From NCBI GenBank assembly GCA_027858145.1, contig JAQIDF010000319.1:1-29185 (forward strand): 29,185 bases of DNA, read 5' to 3'. The notes under the pieces were generated by a model. It had not been told where the DNA came from, made no database searches, and was given only the letters and a program-made list of their open reading frames with translations. The translations under genes were made by a program, and so were the position numbers. Below, piece by piece: positions 1 to 7,702 of this stretch (position 1 is its first letter; each line of letters starts with the position of its first letter). Source of the stretch: Prolixibacteraceae bacterium. Its GTDB lineage: Bacteria > Bacteroidota > Bacteroidia > Bacteroidales > Prolixibacteraceae.

Positions 1-393
1 ACAGAAGTAATACCTTCCGAAACCGGCGAATGGTGGTACAAAGCCAAAATCAGCCTTATCACTATTGATGAAGAAAAAGGAAAAGAAAAGAAAATCACCA
101 ACTACATACTGGTCATGGCCGACGATATAAACCATGCCCTGAAGCGTTTAGAGGAAGGCCTGTCGTACATGCTTGTTCCTTATGTGGTAATAGCTATTCA
201 ACTAAGCACCATTGCAGAGGTTTTCCCGTACGACGAAGAGCTTCAACCCAAAGAAGTTGCGCGCACTCCGGTTAGCGAAGCAACACCTGAGGCATCAACT
301 GAAAACAACGAAGCTGAGAACGAAAACACCGATAACGACAGAAGTGACGATTATGATGAACTGGAAGATATTGAAGATAATACCGAAAACTAA
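1..393 (+). CDS. DUF4494 domain protein, 5' end outside window
   Basis: The reading frame is open from base 1 and ends at a TAA at 391-393, so this is the last 130 codons of a gene whose start lies upstream. The visible part begins in a WWYKAKI segment, then an ITNYILVMADDINHAL segment, and a motif close to EVFPYD, which together match my memory of the C-terminal half of DUF4494, a short Bacteroidota protein of unknown role. After the conserved part come about 45 residues very rich in Glu, Asp and Asn, which look disordered. An internal ATG at 115 could start a shorter protein, but the conserved homology-like sequence continues upstream of it, so a truncated longer gene is the better reading. 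No signal peptide or catalytic motif is visible. A strong hairpin terminator follows at 419. The family name is from recognition of sequence style, not from a search. Confidence 0.7.
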   Translation, partial: TEVIPSETGEWWYKAKISLITIDEEKGKEKKITNYILVMADDINHALKRLEEGLSYMLVPYVVIAIQLSTIAEVFPYDEELQPKEVARTPVSEATPEASTENNEAENENTDNDRSDDYDELEDIEDNTEN

Positions 394-418
394 GACTAAC
401 ATCATGCTCATATAAAAC

Positions 419-466
419 AACGGGGAGCAAACATCGGTATCCGATTATTGCTCCCCGTTATTTTTT
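419..466. terminator. Bidirectional intrinsic terminator
   Basis: A perfect 12-bp inverted repeat (419-430 with 448-459, AACGGGGAGCAA and its complement) closes a loop that itself holds a smaller ATCGG/CCGAT hairpin. A run of T follows at 460-466; on the other strand the stem is followed by GTTGTTTTA. It lies between the stop of the DUF4494 gene and the stop of the convergent small secreted protein gene and probably serves both. Confidence 0.85.
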
Positions 467-483
467 ACGTTTTACTGCAGAAA

Positions 484-750
484 CTAACTCAGCCCCCAGT
501 ATTCATCATCATACATCCAGCTTTCAATTTCCATTTCACGCTCGGGTTCTTCATCAATAACCCTTGATGTTTCTTTTTCAATTCCCCAAAAATGATCATC
601 AACCATCCATTTTTCAAGTACTAACTCTTCTGCCTGTTCAACAGACGGATTATTTACAATATTGGCATTAGCAGGACGAGTAAATGAGTTGGCCATCGTT
701 ACGGCAAAAAAGATTGCGATGCTTACGAATAATAAAGTATGTGTTTTCAT
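484..750 (-). CDS. Small secreted protein with duplicated WMxDDxxWG motif
   Basis: An 88-residue protein starting at ATG 750. Residues 1-29 form a typical signal peptide (Lys, hydrophobic core, ending near PANA), so the mature product of about 59 residues should be exported. The mature part contains two copies of one motif: EKWMVDDHFWGIE (about residues 47-59) and ESWMYDDEYWGLS (about 76-88, ending the protein), separated by an acidic linker. I do not recognise a named family. The regular spacing of Trp, Asp-Asp and Trp-Gly argues that the ORF is real and that each copy is a structural or binding unit. It converges on the DUF4494 gene and is followed by 600 bp without a solid gene. No TAnnTTTG promoter is evident upstream, so its regulation is not visible. 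Confidence 0.75.
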   Translation of the reverse strand: MKTHTLLFVSIAIFFAVTMANSFTRPANANIVNNPSVEQAEELVLEKWMVDDHFWGIEKETSRVIDEEPEREMEIESWMYDDEYWGLS

Positions 751-984
751 GACGTATAGATTTAATGTATTAAATTCTACCGCTAAATTCCGGAAAAAAC
801 TTACGCCGCGCCATGCTAATTACCCCAACAGCCTCAAAAAACAGGTAAACGACTGAATTTGCAGGGTAAAATCATTTACTCATTAACAATTCTTGATAAT
901 TTGAACGACAACTCCAGGGCTACTCCAAATGAAAAACCTAACAGGGTGCTATTTTCAACTATAAAGAAATATCAATAGAAAATA
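751..984. other. Intergenic stretch without recognisable gene
   Basis: Apart from the immediate upstream region of the small secreted protein gene (751 onward, minus strand), I see no supported gene, RNA or clear promoter here. The only ATG-started plus-strand frame (662-856) largely overlaps the small secreted protein gene antisense and has no family features. Confidence 0.5.
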
Positions 985-1119
985 TCATTTCCCAAATGCA
1001 TAACTTAGACCAATTAGGCTTCTTAATTTCATTTGATTTTCAAAATTAACCTCTGGAGCTAATTCAAACAAAAGTGAAAGTTTCTTAAAGTCTTGCAAAG
1101 GATAAACTGGATTGATGAG
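985..1119 (-). pseudogene. 3' remnant of a membrane-barrel-like gene
   Basis: On the minus strand a frame of 44 sense codons runs from just after an in-frame TAA (1120-1122) to a TGA at 985-987. It has no usable start near its beginning. The translation has good protein character and ends with LRSLIGLSYAFGK, which resembles the last beta-strand of an outer-membrane barrel. Its first six codons lie in the 85-bp repeat at 1102-1186, and the same frame continues upstream in that repeat with another stop. I read it as the tail of a decayed or truncated gene. It could also be chance; the composition argues mildly against that. Confidence 0.35.
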
Positions 1120-1186
1120 TTACCCTATTTCTTTAATAAATGAAACAATTAGCCATTTTTCGAACTACAAAAAATAATCCCGTAAG
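1102..1186. repeat. 85-bp dispersed direct repeat, copy 1
   Basis: Bases 1102-1186 are identical to 8043-8127 except for one position (TACCC here, TGCCC there), in the same orientation. Weak similarity continues a few bases to the left of both copies and stops abruptly after CCCGTAAG on the right. On the minus strand the repeat reads FEKWLIVSFIKEIG in one frame; the single difference turns a CAA codon of copy 2 into a TAA stop here. The two copies bracket the envelope gene block 1355-7685. Confidence 0.9.
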
Positions 1187-1191
1187 TGATG

Positions 1192-1324
1192 AAATATGGG
1201 TAGAAAAATCAACAGATGCGTCCTGTAGGGATGCGATAAAACAGCTCCACCAATTTATGCACCTACGGCGCAATGTTGAGCGCAATGGCAATTATCTTCT
1301 ACCCACATTTTATGCCTAAAGGCA
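1192..1324. repeat. Palindrome-rich MITE-like element
   Basis: A 133-bp stretch bounded by near-perfect inverted ends (1192-1205, AAATATGGGTAGAA, against 1297-1310, one mismatch). Inside are two small palindromes of the TGCGTCC/GGGATGC kind: 1218-1234 and 1258-1272. A third, TGCCTAAAGGCA at 1313-1324, lies just outside the right end. No coding potential is seen. This layout is typical of non-autonomous repeated elements in Bacteroidota intergenic DNA. It begins a few bases after copy 1 of the 85-bp repeat; copy 2 lacks it, which fits an insertion here. Confidence 0.6.
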
Positions 1325-1354
1325 CAAGGTGATGATAATAACATTAAGATGGAA

Positions 1355-2800
1355 CTATATTTCGACTTCTCCTAACCATTCATAAGCCCCGATATCCGGT
1401 CTTTCGTCTTGCATGCGCGAATTACCCCTTATGTCAAATTGTAGCTTGTCAGAGTTTATAAAATCAATATTACCGCGGTTAATTACAACCGAACCTGAAT
1501 CAGGTGCAAAATTGTAGTCCCAGCGTTTTACACTTCTATATTTTACCGTATCGTTAAACAAACAATCATTGAAAGATGACGGAAAATCATCAACGATATT
1601 TTTATTGGTCTTGATGACACAATTATTGAATTCGACATTATAACCGACATCTTCTTTCTTTATAAATGCCATTTCATTATCCAAATTTCCATCAACTATA
1701 CAGTTGTAAAAATTGGCCGAATTCAGCGGGTTAAAATAAACTAATGAACCATCAACCAAAGCATTTGAAACAATCAGGCAAGGTATATCTTCCCTGCTTG
1801 CATTGTAATCCAACCCATAATAATTTGCAATTGTGCAGTGATAGAAGTTATAACTGCCCCCGGCAACCAAATAGGCATTATAGTAGCCAGAGTTTGTAAT
1901 TTGGCAATTGGTAAGTTTTATATCTGAATTCATTGCATATAATCCTGCAATTGAACTATTATGAATAACTGTATTATGGAGCATGACACTACAATCTTCT
2001 TCAACATCCAAAACACCTGTCACCAATGCATTTGTGGCATTACGAATAATGCAATTATTAAAAGCACTCTGTTGCCCCGAAGGATAAATTCGCACACCGC
2101 CCCACTGTCCCGGGGCAAAATCGTACTCATATCCATCCCACACCTCATCCAGGCGGTCACCCCTGAGTAAAACCGGTTCTTGTATTGTTCCATCAACTTC
2201 AATGCTCCCAAAGACTTCAATTTTGGCATCTTTATGAAAATAAACAACCGTACCGGCTCTTATTCTCAATGATGCATTGGGGGCAATGAAAACCGAATCC
2301 ATCACCCAATATGGTTTAGGAGAATCCCATATCATAGTTTCAGTTACAACCCTGGATTTAACAACATTAACATCCTGACCGTAAGCCATTAACTTTACAT
2401 CTTGTGTTAAGCCATCCATCTCAAAAAGAATAGAATCCCTGATGAAAACCGGCAAATCTTCATTTTGCCGTTCAGGATTTGCCTGAACAAAAATATAGAT
2501 ACTATCACGCGGGGCAATCTCTACATTTTTATTCCAATTTGTAGCCACCCCGTCTATGTTCAAATTGAAATATGAATTGTCATTTGCCGTTTTAACATTT
2601 GAAACAATCACACCCCTCCCATCTTCATTTTTTACGGTTAATGCCAACGTTCTTGATCCTATACCGGTAAAAATTGTATCAAATGACAAAGTATCGGTTG
2701 AAAATTGAAGCTGTACAGATTGCTTTGTGAAGTTATTTTCATCGACGCAAGAATAAAAGAAAATTAAACAAATACACAATAAGGGGACAAAACGGTTCAT
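1355..2800 (-). CDS. Right-handed beta-helix lipoprotein
   Basis: A 481-residue protein starting at ATG 2800. Residues 1-18 are a lipoprotein signal with a lipobox ending FYSC (Cys18), so it should be lipid-anchored in the envelope. About residues 25-130 look like a beta-sandwich (FSTDTLSFDTIFTGIGS, typical of Bacteroidota lipoproteins). From about 160 to 450 come short repeating strands with Asn, Cys and Ile ladders (NCIIRNATNALVTG, NCQITNSGYYNAYL, NCVIKTN), as in right-handed parallel beta-helices, and the protein ends with an RPDIGAYEW motif common at the end of such folds. No lyase catalytic residues can be assigned; many proteins of this shape are structural or adhesive. It stands alone on the minus strand behind the TonB receptor gene with a 106-bp gap, so cotranscription is possible but not shown. 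Confidence 0.85.
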   Translation of the reverse strand: MNRFVPLLCICLIFFYSCVDENNFTKQSVQLQFSTDTLSFDTIFTGIGSRTLALTVKNEDGRGVIVSNVKTANDNSYFNLNIDGVATNWNKNVEIAPRDSIYIFVQANPERQNEDLPVFIRDSILFEMDGLTQDVKLMAYGQDVNVVKSRVVTETMIWDSPKPYWVMDSVFIAPNASLRIRAGTVVYFHKDAKIEVFGSIEVDGTIQEPVLLRGDRLDEVWDGYEYDFAPGQWGGVRIYPSGQQSAFNNCIIRNATNALVTGVLDVEEDCSVMLHNTVIHNSSIAGLYAMNSDIKLTNCQITNSGYYNAYLVAGGSYNFYHCTIANYYGLDYNASREDIPCLIVSNALVDGSLVYFNPLNSANFYNCIVDGNLDNEMAFIKKEDVGYNVEFNNCVIKTNKNIVDDFPSSFNDCLFNDTVKYRSVKRWDYNFAPDSGSVVINRGNIDFINSDKLQFDIRGNSRMQDERPDIGAYEWLGEVEI

Positions 2801-2906
2801 TTTTATTTAACGTTATAAGTTGATTCGAAATACATTTAATACCAAAACAAACGCAATTCCCGGTATATTTCGTATAACATAAATGAAAAAACCATGTTTT
2901 TCTATA

Positions 2907-5273
2907 TCACCACTTCACCGTGTATTTAAACGAAGGAATAATGGGCAAGCCACTTTGTTGCCAAAGGGTTATCCCTTTTGAGTGGTCATCCTTGTCAACC
3001 CAGTCGTAGTAGTAGTAAGCCGGGTTTTGGCGGTTGTAGAGGTTGAAAATATTGAAAGACCATGTTTTGTCCCGGCCGCGCTTGGTTTTGCCATGAATTT
3101 GGAAGCCAACATCCAAGCGGTGATAATTGCGGTACCGCGATTCGTTTTTCCCCTGAAAAAGCACGGCTGCTCCTTTCACTGCAAAAGGGGCGTGATAATC
3201 AGGAAATTCATCATTACGCCCCTGAAAACTCTCTATTGCCTGGTAAACCCCGGTGCGGAGCGTAAAAGGATAACCCGAACCAAAAGTCCACGATGCCGAA
3301 AGGCTGTATTTTTTGTTAAACCGGTGTGTTACTGCCAACGACAAGTCATGCCGGCGGTCATAAATAAAGGCATAACGTTTACCGTTGTTTTTATTTGAAA
3401 AATAGCGGTCGGTATTGGCCAGGGTATAACCAACCCACCCGGTTGTCTGTCCCGTATTCTTCCTGAAATAGAGTTCAACACCCTTCGACACCCCTTCACC
3501 GTTTATTTCAACTTTTTCCTGCCAATCTTTATCGCCCGACAAATAGTTTACCCCTTCTTTGTATTCCACCAGCCCGTTCATATCCTTACGGTAAGCCTCA
3601 ACCGAAAATTCGTATTGCCCGTTAAGCAACGACTTTGAATATCCTGCACTTAATTGCACCGCCTCGGATGGCGGCACTTTCGCGGTAGCCGGCATCCACA
3701 GGTCGGTTGGTGTTCCTATATGTTGAAAGCTTAGCATGTGCAAAGCCTGCATATTTTCGACATACGAAAACTTCAATGCCCCTGTTTTTTGATTTCCCAA
3801 AACTGCAATAAAACGTGGTTCAAGCTTTGAATAATGCACCCCTTCTACAAAATAGTTACTGTAACGTGCCCCTGCATTCATTTTAAGAAAACTGAATGGC
3901 CGAAAAATATTTTCGACATACAAATAAGCATCTGTACTTTGCAGTTTTTTGCTACCATATGTATCATACGACACCTGCTTACCATCTATTGTTGATTCAC
4001 TGGAAATAACATTCGGCTGAAAAAAGTGTTGTGTTACCCCAGCCCCATAAGCCAGTTCGTACCATTTATTTGCCCTGAATGTAAACTCCGACTTCAACGA
4101 AAAATCGTTCACATGCATTACATTTTCGTTGATAAACGATGAAGAATCTACATTCGCACTTTGTTTTATGCCATAATTGTAACGGGTATATCCGGCCACA
4201 AAATCAGCTATATGCTTGTCGCCCAGCTTTGAATTCAAACGAACGGTTGAAAGAATATTCCCCCACGATGTTTTAAACTTTCCGTCGTAACTTTTCATAT
4301 CCCAGGGCTTTATACGAAAGCGCACCGCATCGTTGCCCGTATAAATACTCAAGAACAAGCGGTTATCGGCATTGATGGTATGGGCTATCTTTCCATACAA
4401 GTCGTAAAAGCTGTAACCAATAGACACAGCCTGGGTGCCAATATAAAACCCGGGCCTCATCAAAAGATCGAGATAAAACCTGCGGAAAGAAAACAGGTAC
4501 GAGGTTGTATCTTTTTTTATGGGGCCTTCAAGTAAAATATCGGCCGATAGTAAGCCAATACCGAGCTTGCCCTTGTGCTCTTTTTTGTTCCCCTCGCGCA
4601 TCCGCAGGTCAACCACCGACGATAAACGCCCGCCATAACGTGCCGGGAAAGTCCCTTTATACAATTTCATATTGCTGATAATATCGGGATGAAAAAGCGA
4701 AAGGAAGTTATAATAGTGGTTCACGTAATAAATAGGCGTACCATCGAGTAAGAACAAATTTTGGTCGGGACTGCCACCACGCACGTACAAACCACTGCGC
4801 CCTTCGGAACCACCCTGCACCCCCGGCATGAGCTGCATAACCTTCAGAAGGTCGGGCTCGCCAAGCATGGGCAGGGTTTTCAGCTCTTTCATCGGGAGGG
4901 ACAGAACACCAGTTTCAATACGGTCTTCGATAATTCGCTGTCCCAATACATTAACCTCTTTTAGCGTAACACCCGGTGACAAAGAAAAATCGACACGAAG
5001 GTTTTCATCACCCCGGTTTCGTTTAATCACTTGTTTTTTATACCCGGTATAAGAAGCAACAATTTCAACATCGCCACCTGCCGGAATTTCAAACGAATAA
5101 TGCCCGAAATAATCGGTAGCGGTGCCTGTTTTATGGCCGGGCGCCCAAATGGTGGCACCAATTAAAGGTTCATTGGTAAGACTGTCGGTCACAAAGCCCG
5201 AAACAACCACGTTTTGTGCTTTTAGCGGGACATATAAAAAAGAAACAATAACAAATAAAAGAAGAGGACGCAT
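2907..5273 (-). CDS. TonB-dependent receptor with carboxypeptidase-regulatory-like domain
   Basis: A 788-residue outer-membrane receptor starting at ATG 5273. Residues 1-19 are a signal peptide ending in KAQ. Residues about 21-105 form a carboxypeptidase-regulatory-like beta domain (VSGFVTDSLTNEPLIGATI). The plug follows at about 135-230 with the LYVRGGSPDQNLFLLDG signature, and the rest is a 22-strand-type barrel ending in an aromatic residue (YTVKW), as expected for BAM-dependent insertion. It lacks the length of SusC transporters (about 1,000 residues) and has no SusD partner; instead the gene just upstream, 3 nt away, encodes a DUF4249 lipoprotein. This pair is a known Bacteroidota arrangement of unassigned substrate. 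It is the last gene of a three-gene minus-strand operon. Confidence 0.93.
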   Translation of the reverse strand: MRPLLLFVIVSFLYVPLKAQNVVVSGFVTDSLTNEPLIGATIWAPGHKTGTATDYFGHYSFEIPAGGDVEIVASYTGYKKQVIKRNRGDENLRVDFSLSPGVTLKEVNVLGQRIIEDRIETGVLSLPMKELKTLPMLGEPDLLKVMQLMPGVQGGSEGRSGLYVRGGSPDQNLFLLDGTPIYYVNHYYNFLSLFHPDIISNMKLYKGTFPARYGGRLSSVVDLRMREGNKKEHKGKLGIGLLSADILLEGPIKKDTTSYLFSFRRFYLDLLMRPGFYIGTQAVSIGYSFYDLYGKIAHTINADNRLFLSIYTGNDAVRFRIKPWDMKSYDGKFKTSWGNILSTVRLNSKLGDKHIADFVAGYTRYNYGIKQSANVDSSSFINENVMHVNDFSLKSEFTFRANKWYELAYGAGVTQHFFQPNVISSESTIDGKQVSYDTYGSKKLQSTDAYLYVENIFRPFSFLKMNAGARYSNYFVEGVHYSKLEPRFIAVLGNQKTGALKFSYVENMQALHMLSFQHIGTPTDLWMPATAKVPPSEAVQLSAGYSKSLLNGQYEFSVEAYRKDMNGLVEYKEGVNYLSGDKDWQEKVEINGEGVSKGVELYFRKNTGQTTGWVGYTLANTDRYFSNKNNGKRYAFIYDRRHDLSLAVTHRFNKKYSLSASWTFGSGYPFTLRTGVYQAIESFQGRNDEFPDYHAPFAVKGAAVLFQGKNESRYRNYHRLDVGFQIHGKTKRGRDKTWSFNIFNLYNRQNPAYYYYDWVDKDDHSKGITLWQQSGLPIIPSFKYTVKW

Positions 5274-5276
5274 AAG

Positions 5277-6194
5277 TTAATCGGTATAATTGGTTTCGAT
5301 AAGTTGGGAATGATAGCCGGCAAAAATTCCATAGCCGTTTTCGATATTTGAATACATGATGATCGGCTCCATGGGATCCCAGAAATCGGCATACAAAGCT
5401 TCGTCGTGCTTAAGGTAGGTTAAACGGTAGGTATAAAAAGCATAAGAGCCCTGGATAACCTCGACAACTTCCACTCCAGACTGATGACTACTCGACCAAA
5501 TATTACTCACATAATAGATCATCTGAATGGGATAATCGCTTCCGTTAAATAAGTCATCAGAAAAAATGGCTTGCCATGAACCGTTTTGCCTTACAGCCGG
5601 ATCGTTCGAATTTAGAAAACTGGAACTGCCATTTGATATGGAATCTAAAGCAGAACCTCCTTCGCTGTTAAAATCATACCATTTTACAAATTCATAATAA
5701 TTATTTACCGAAGGTACATCATGTATCAAAAAGTTCAGCCCGTCGTAAAAATCACCGTCTTCATCAATCCATGCATCTTCCTCGTGACCAATAAATTCGA
5801 CCTGGCCCACACTTAAAGGTATCGAGTCGGATGCCTGCACACTGCCGTAACCCGGCACTTCAACATGCAAAGTATATAATACCCCAGCCCGGGGATGTAC
5901 ATTCTCATCGCGATAATAACCATCACCAATATGCGGAAGCACTGCCACCGTATCATTTTCATTGATGATGCTTACTACGGCATCATCAATATTTGTAAAT
6001 GCTGTATCGAGATACATTGACGCGGTAAGGCTCACATGAACACAAAAAGGTTTCGCGGGGGTAAAAAAACAATTTACCACGGGGGCATCTTCATAACTAA
6101 AGTCAAAACCTTCGGTACCCACCGGCTGTACACAAGCTGGTATGATTGCAATAAAGAGCAAGAGCCAGATATAAGATTTACTTTTCCCAACCAT
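5277..6194 (-). CDS. DUF4249 family lipoprotein
   Basis: A 305-residue protein with a lipoprotein signal whose lipobox is IPAC (Cys21). The following sequence (VVNCFFTPAKPFCVHVSLTAS, then a block on values and GYYRDENVHPRAGVLYTLHVEVPGYG) has the strand order of DUF4249, a family of about 300 residues found next to TonB receptors in Bacteroidota. It probably sits at the outer membrane as accessory to the receptor encoded 3 nt downstream; this is inferred from neighbourhood, as for SusD-type partners, although the fold is different. Its ATG at 6194 lies 17 nt inside the end of the preceding gene, which supports translational coupling. The ligand cannot be told from sequence. Confidence 0.88.
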   Translation of the reverse strand: MVGKSKSYIWLLLFIAIIPACVQPVGTEGFDFSYEDAPVVNCFFTPAKPFCVHVSLTASMYLDTAFTNIDDAVVSIINENDTVAVLPHIGDGYYRDENVHPRAGVLYTLHVEVPGYGSVQASDSIPLSVGQVEFIGHEEDAWIDEDGDFYDGLNFLIHDVPSVNNYYEFVKWYDFNSEGGSALDSISNGSSSFLNSNDPAVRQNGSWQAIFSDDLFNGSDYPIQMIYYVSNIWSSSHQSGVEVVEVIQGSYAFYTYRLTYLKHDEALYADFWDPMEPIIMYSNIENGYGIFAGYHSQLIETNYTD

Positions 6195-6696
6195 CGATAT
6201 TGATTTTTATTCCTGCTGAATAGTTTTTGTGTTCATTAAAACCAACTTCACCAAATAAGAAAATATTGTTAAAAAGCTTAAAATCAAGTCCAAAAAAACC
6301 ACCCCAACCATTAAAATGCCGTCTTATTGGCAAGTCAACATCATACGATACCTCATAACTCAATTTTTCAATAGTATAATATTGCCACAGATACGAGCAT
6401 TTCACATAGGGTTTAAAACGTAAATCCTTAATATCGACAAACTCCAGAGGATATACAGATGCATTAACACCCCAGGAATACTGTGTCATAAATTCACTTC
6501 CATTCAGTCCTCCTTCCAAACCAACAGTGAATGCATTAATTGGACGGTATTCTACCCCTAATGAATAAATCCGATAAGAATTATGAAACGAGTTTTGATA
6601 AGAAACTGAACCGCGCCAGTGTGAAACATCAAGGGTTTGAGCAGGCACCTGAGCAATAACACAGATCAATGTAATTATTAATAACGCTTTTTTCAT
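6178..6696 (-). CDS. Small outer-membrane beta-barrel-like protein
   Basis: A 172-residue protein starting at ATG 6696, with a clear signal peptide (residues 1-20, ending VPAQT). The mature part is made of alternating amphipathic strands separated by short turns (YRIYSLGVEYRPINAFTVGLEGG, FKPYVKCSYLWQYY, NIFLFGEVGFNEHKNYSAGIKINI), as in 8-stranded outer-membrane barrels of OmpA-N/OmpW size. I cannot name the family. It is the first gene of the operon that continues with DUF4249 and the TonB receptor, overlapping the former by 17 nt. The 10-bp inverted repeat at 6713-6742 lies 16 nt in front of the start codon. Confidence 0.75.
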   Translation of the reverse strand: MKKALLIITLICVIAQVPAQTLDVSHWRGSVSYQNSFHNSYRIYSLGVEYRPINAFTVGLEGGLNGSEFMTQYSWGVNASVYPLEFVDIKDLRFKPYVKCSYLWQYYTIEKLSYEVSYDVDLPIRRHFNGWGGFFGLDFKLFNNIFLFGEVGFNEHKNYSAGIKINIDGWEK

Positions 6697-6712
6697 AATG
6701 CAATTTAATTAA

Positions 6713-6742
6713 TTTGGGCAGTCAATGTTTTAACTGCCCAAA
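6713..6742. terminator. Inverted repeat between two minus-strand genes
   Basis: TTTGGGCAGT at 6713-6722 is perfectly complementary to 6733-6742, with a 10-base loop. It lies 10 bp behind the stop of the 310-residue lipoprotein gene and 16 bp before the start of the barrel/DUF4249/TonB operon. The T tail on the minus strand is weak (AAATTAATTAAATTG), so it may be a leaky terminator or processing hairpin rather than a strong stop. Confidence 0.55.
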
Positions 6743-6752
6743 ATACAATATA

Positions 6753-7685
6753 CTATCTCATATCACAATGCATAGAAAGATTTACAGAATTTGGTAAATC
6801 ATAGAAATCAATATTTTCTACAACAAAATCAACATCAACATCATAATATTCAACTCTTCTTGTTCCCCAAAAAGGTCGCTCTGATATTTTATGTCCACTT
6901 CCGTAAAATGTTGCTCTTTTATCTAATGTTTCAGATTTTTCATTTTCTCCTTTTCGTTCGTACTTAAATGTGTTTGCATGACAATAAACATCAACGCCTT
7001 CTTCTTCCCAATAGCTCCCCATATCTTCACATTTAAATTTAACTATTATAGTATTGATAAAAGAAAACCTCTGGAAACAAACTTTGGCCTTGAGATTTAG
7101 ATAATCTGGTAATCCCCTCATTATTACCCACTCTTTATACTTTTCTTTATCTTGAGTGCAATATTTAGGATCAAACCACCCTTTAAGGTTTCCATATTCA
7201 AGCATATCGAAAAAACTATCATCCCAGTCAAGCTCTAATTCTTCTTCAATCTCTATACTTTTTGATTTAAAAGAATCACCTTCAAGGTTTGACACTTTAG
7301 TTATTTCGTCTACCAAATTTACACGAAATTTATACCCGGCAATAACTATCTCACATTCGGGATTCAATAAAGTTGCAATTAATGGATCTTCAATTTTTGA
7401 ATATCCGTCTGGCTTATTTTCTGAACGCCTTAATGACATGAACCCTATTTCTTTTTCAACTTTATCAAAGTTATCATCTCCAACTTCATTTAAGTAATCG
7501 AGAAAGGAGTTAAATGTTTTCTCACTTTCAAAAACTAAAGTATTGTCATCAACTTCTAGAGAATACATACTATTGTTAAATATATCCCCTTTCGCTTCAT
7601 CCTTAACAATAATTTCTTCTTCCGAACAGGAGTTAAAACTTATTAAAAGAATGACACTTACCAAATAAATTACATTTTTAAACAT
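6753..7685 (-). CDS. Hypothetical lipoprotein
   Basis: A 310-residue protein starting at ATG 7685. The lipobox FNSC (Cys20) ends a standard signal, so the product should be an envelope lipoprotein. The next 35 residues contain a hydrophilic stretch and a segment MYSLEVDDNTLVFESEKTF that recurs in uncharacterised Bacteroidota lipoproteins which set up a short N-terminal helix-rich domain. The middle is highly acidic (SKSIEIEEELELDWDDSFF), and the C-terminal 120 residues look beta-rich with several aromatic pairs. I do not recognise a named family or catalytic motif. The gene is AT-richer than its neighbours and is followed by the 6713-6742 hairpin, so it is probably a separate transcription unit. 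Confidence 0.75.
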   Translation of the reverse strand: MFKNVIYLVSVILLISFNSCSEEEIIVKDEAKGDIFNNSMYSLEVDDNTLVFESEKTFNSFLDYLNEVGDDNFDKVEKEIGFMSLRRSENKPDGYSKIEDPLIATLLNPECEIVIAGYKFRVNLVDEITKVSNLEGDSFKSKSIEIEEELELDWDDSFFDMLEYGNLKGWFDPKYCTQDKEKYKEWVIMRGLPDYLNLKAKVCFQRFSFINTIIVKFKCEDMGSYWEEEGVDVYCHANTFKYERKGENEKSETLDKRATFYGSGHKISERPFWGTRRVEYYDVDVDFVVENIDFYDLPNSVNLSMHCDMR

Positions 7686-7694
7686 GATTTTAGT

Positions 7695-7702
7695 TAACTT
7701 TG
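7695..7702 (+). promoter_or_regulatory. Possible -7 promoter box, plus strand
   Basis: TAACTTTG fits the Bacteroidota -7 consensus TAnnTTTG and is followed by GC. No good -33 TTTG box stands at the proper distance, and no plus-strand gene follows before 8315, so if used it would drive a short untranslated RNA ending at the hairpin at 7749-7780. Confidence 0.3.

Noticed and set aside
2982..3398. Plus-strand 138-codon frame inside the TonB receptor gene
   Set aside because: Antisense shadow of a well-supported coding sequence.
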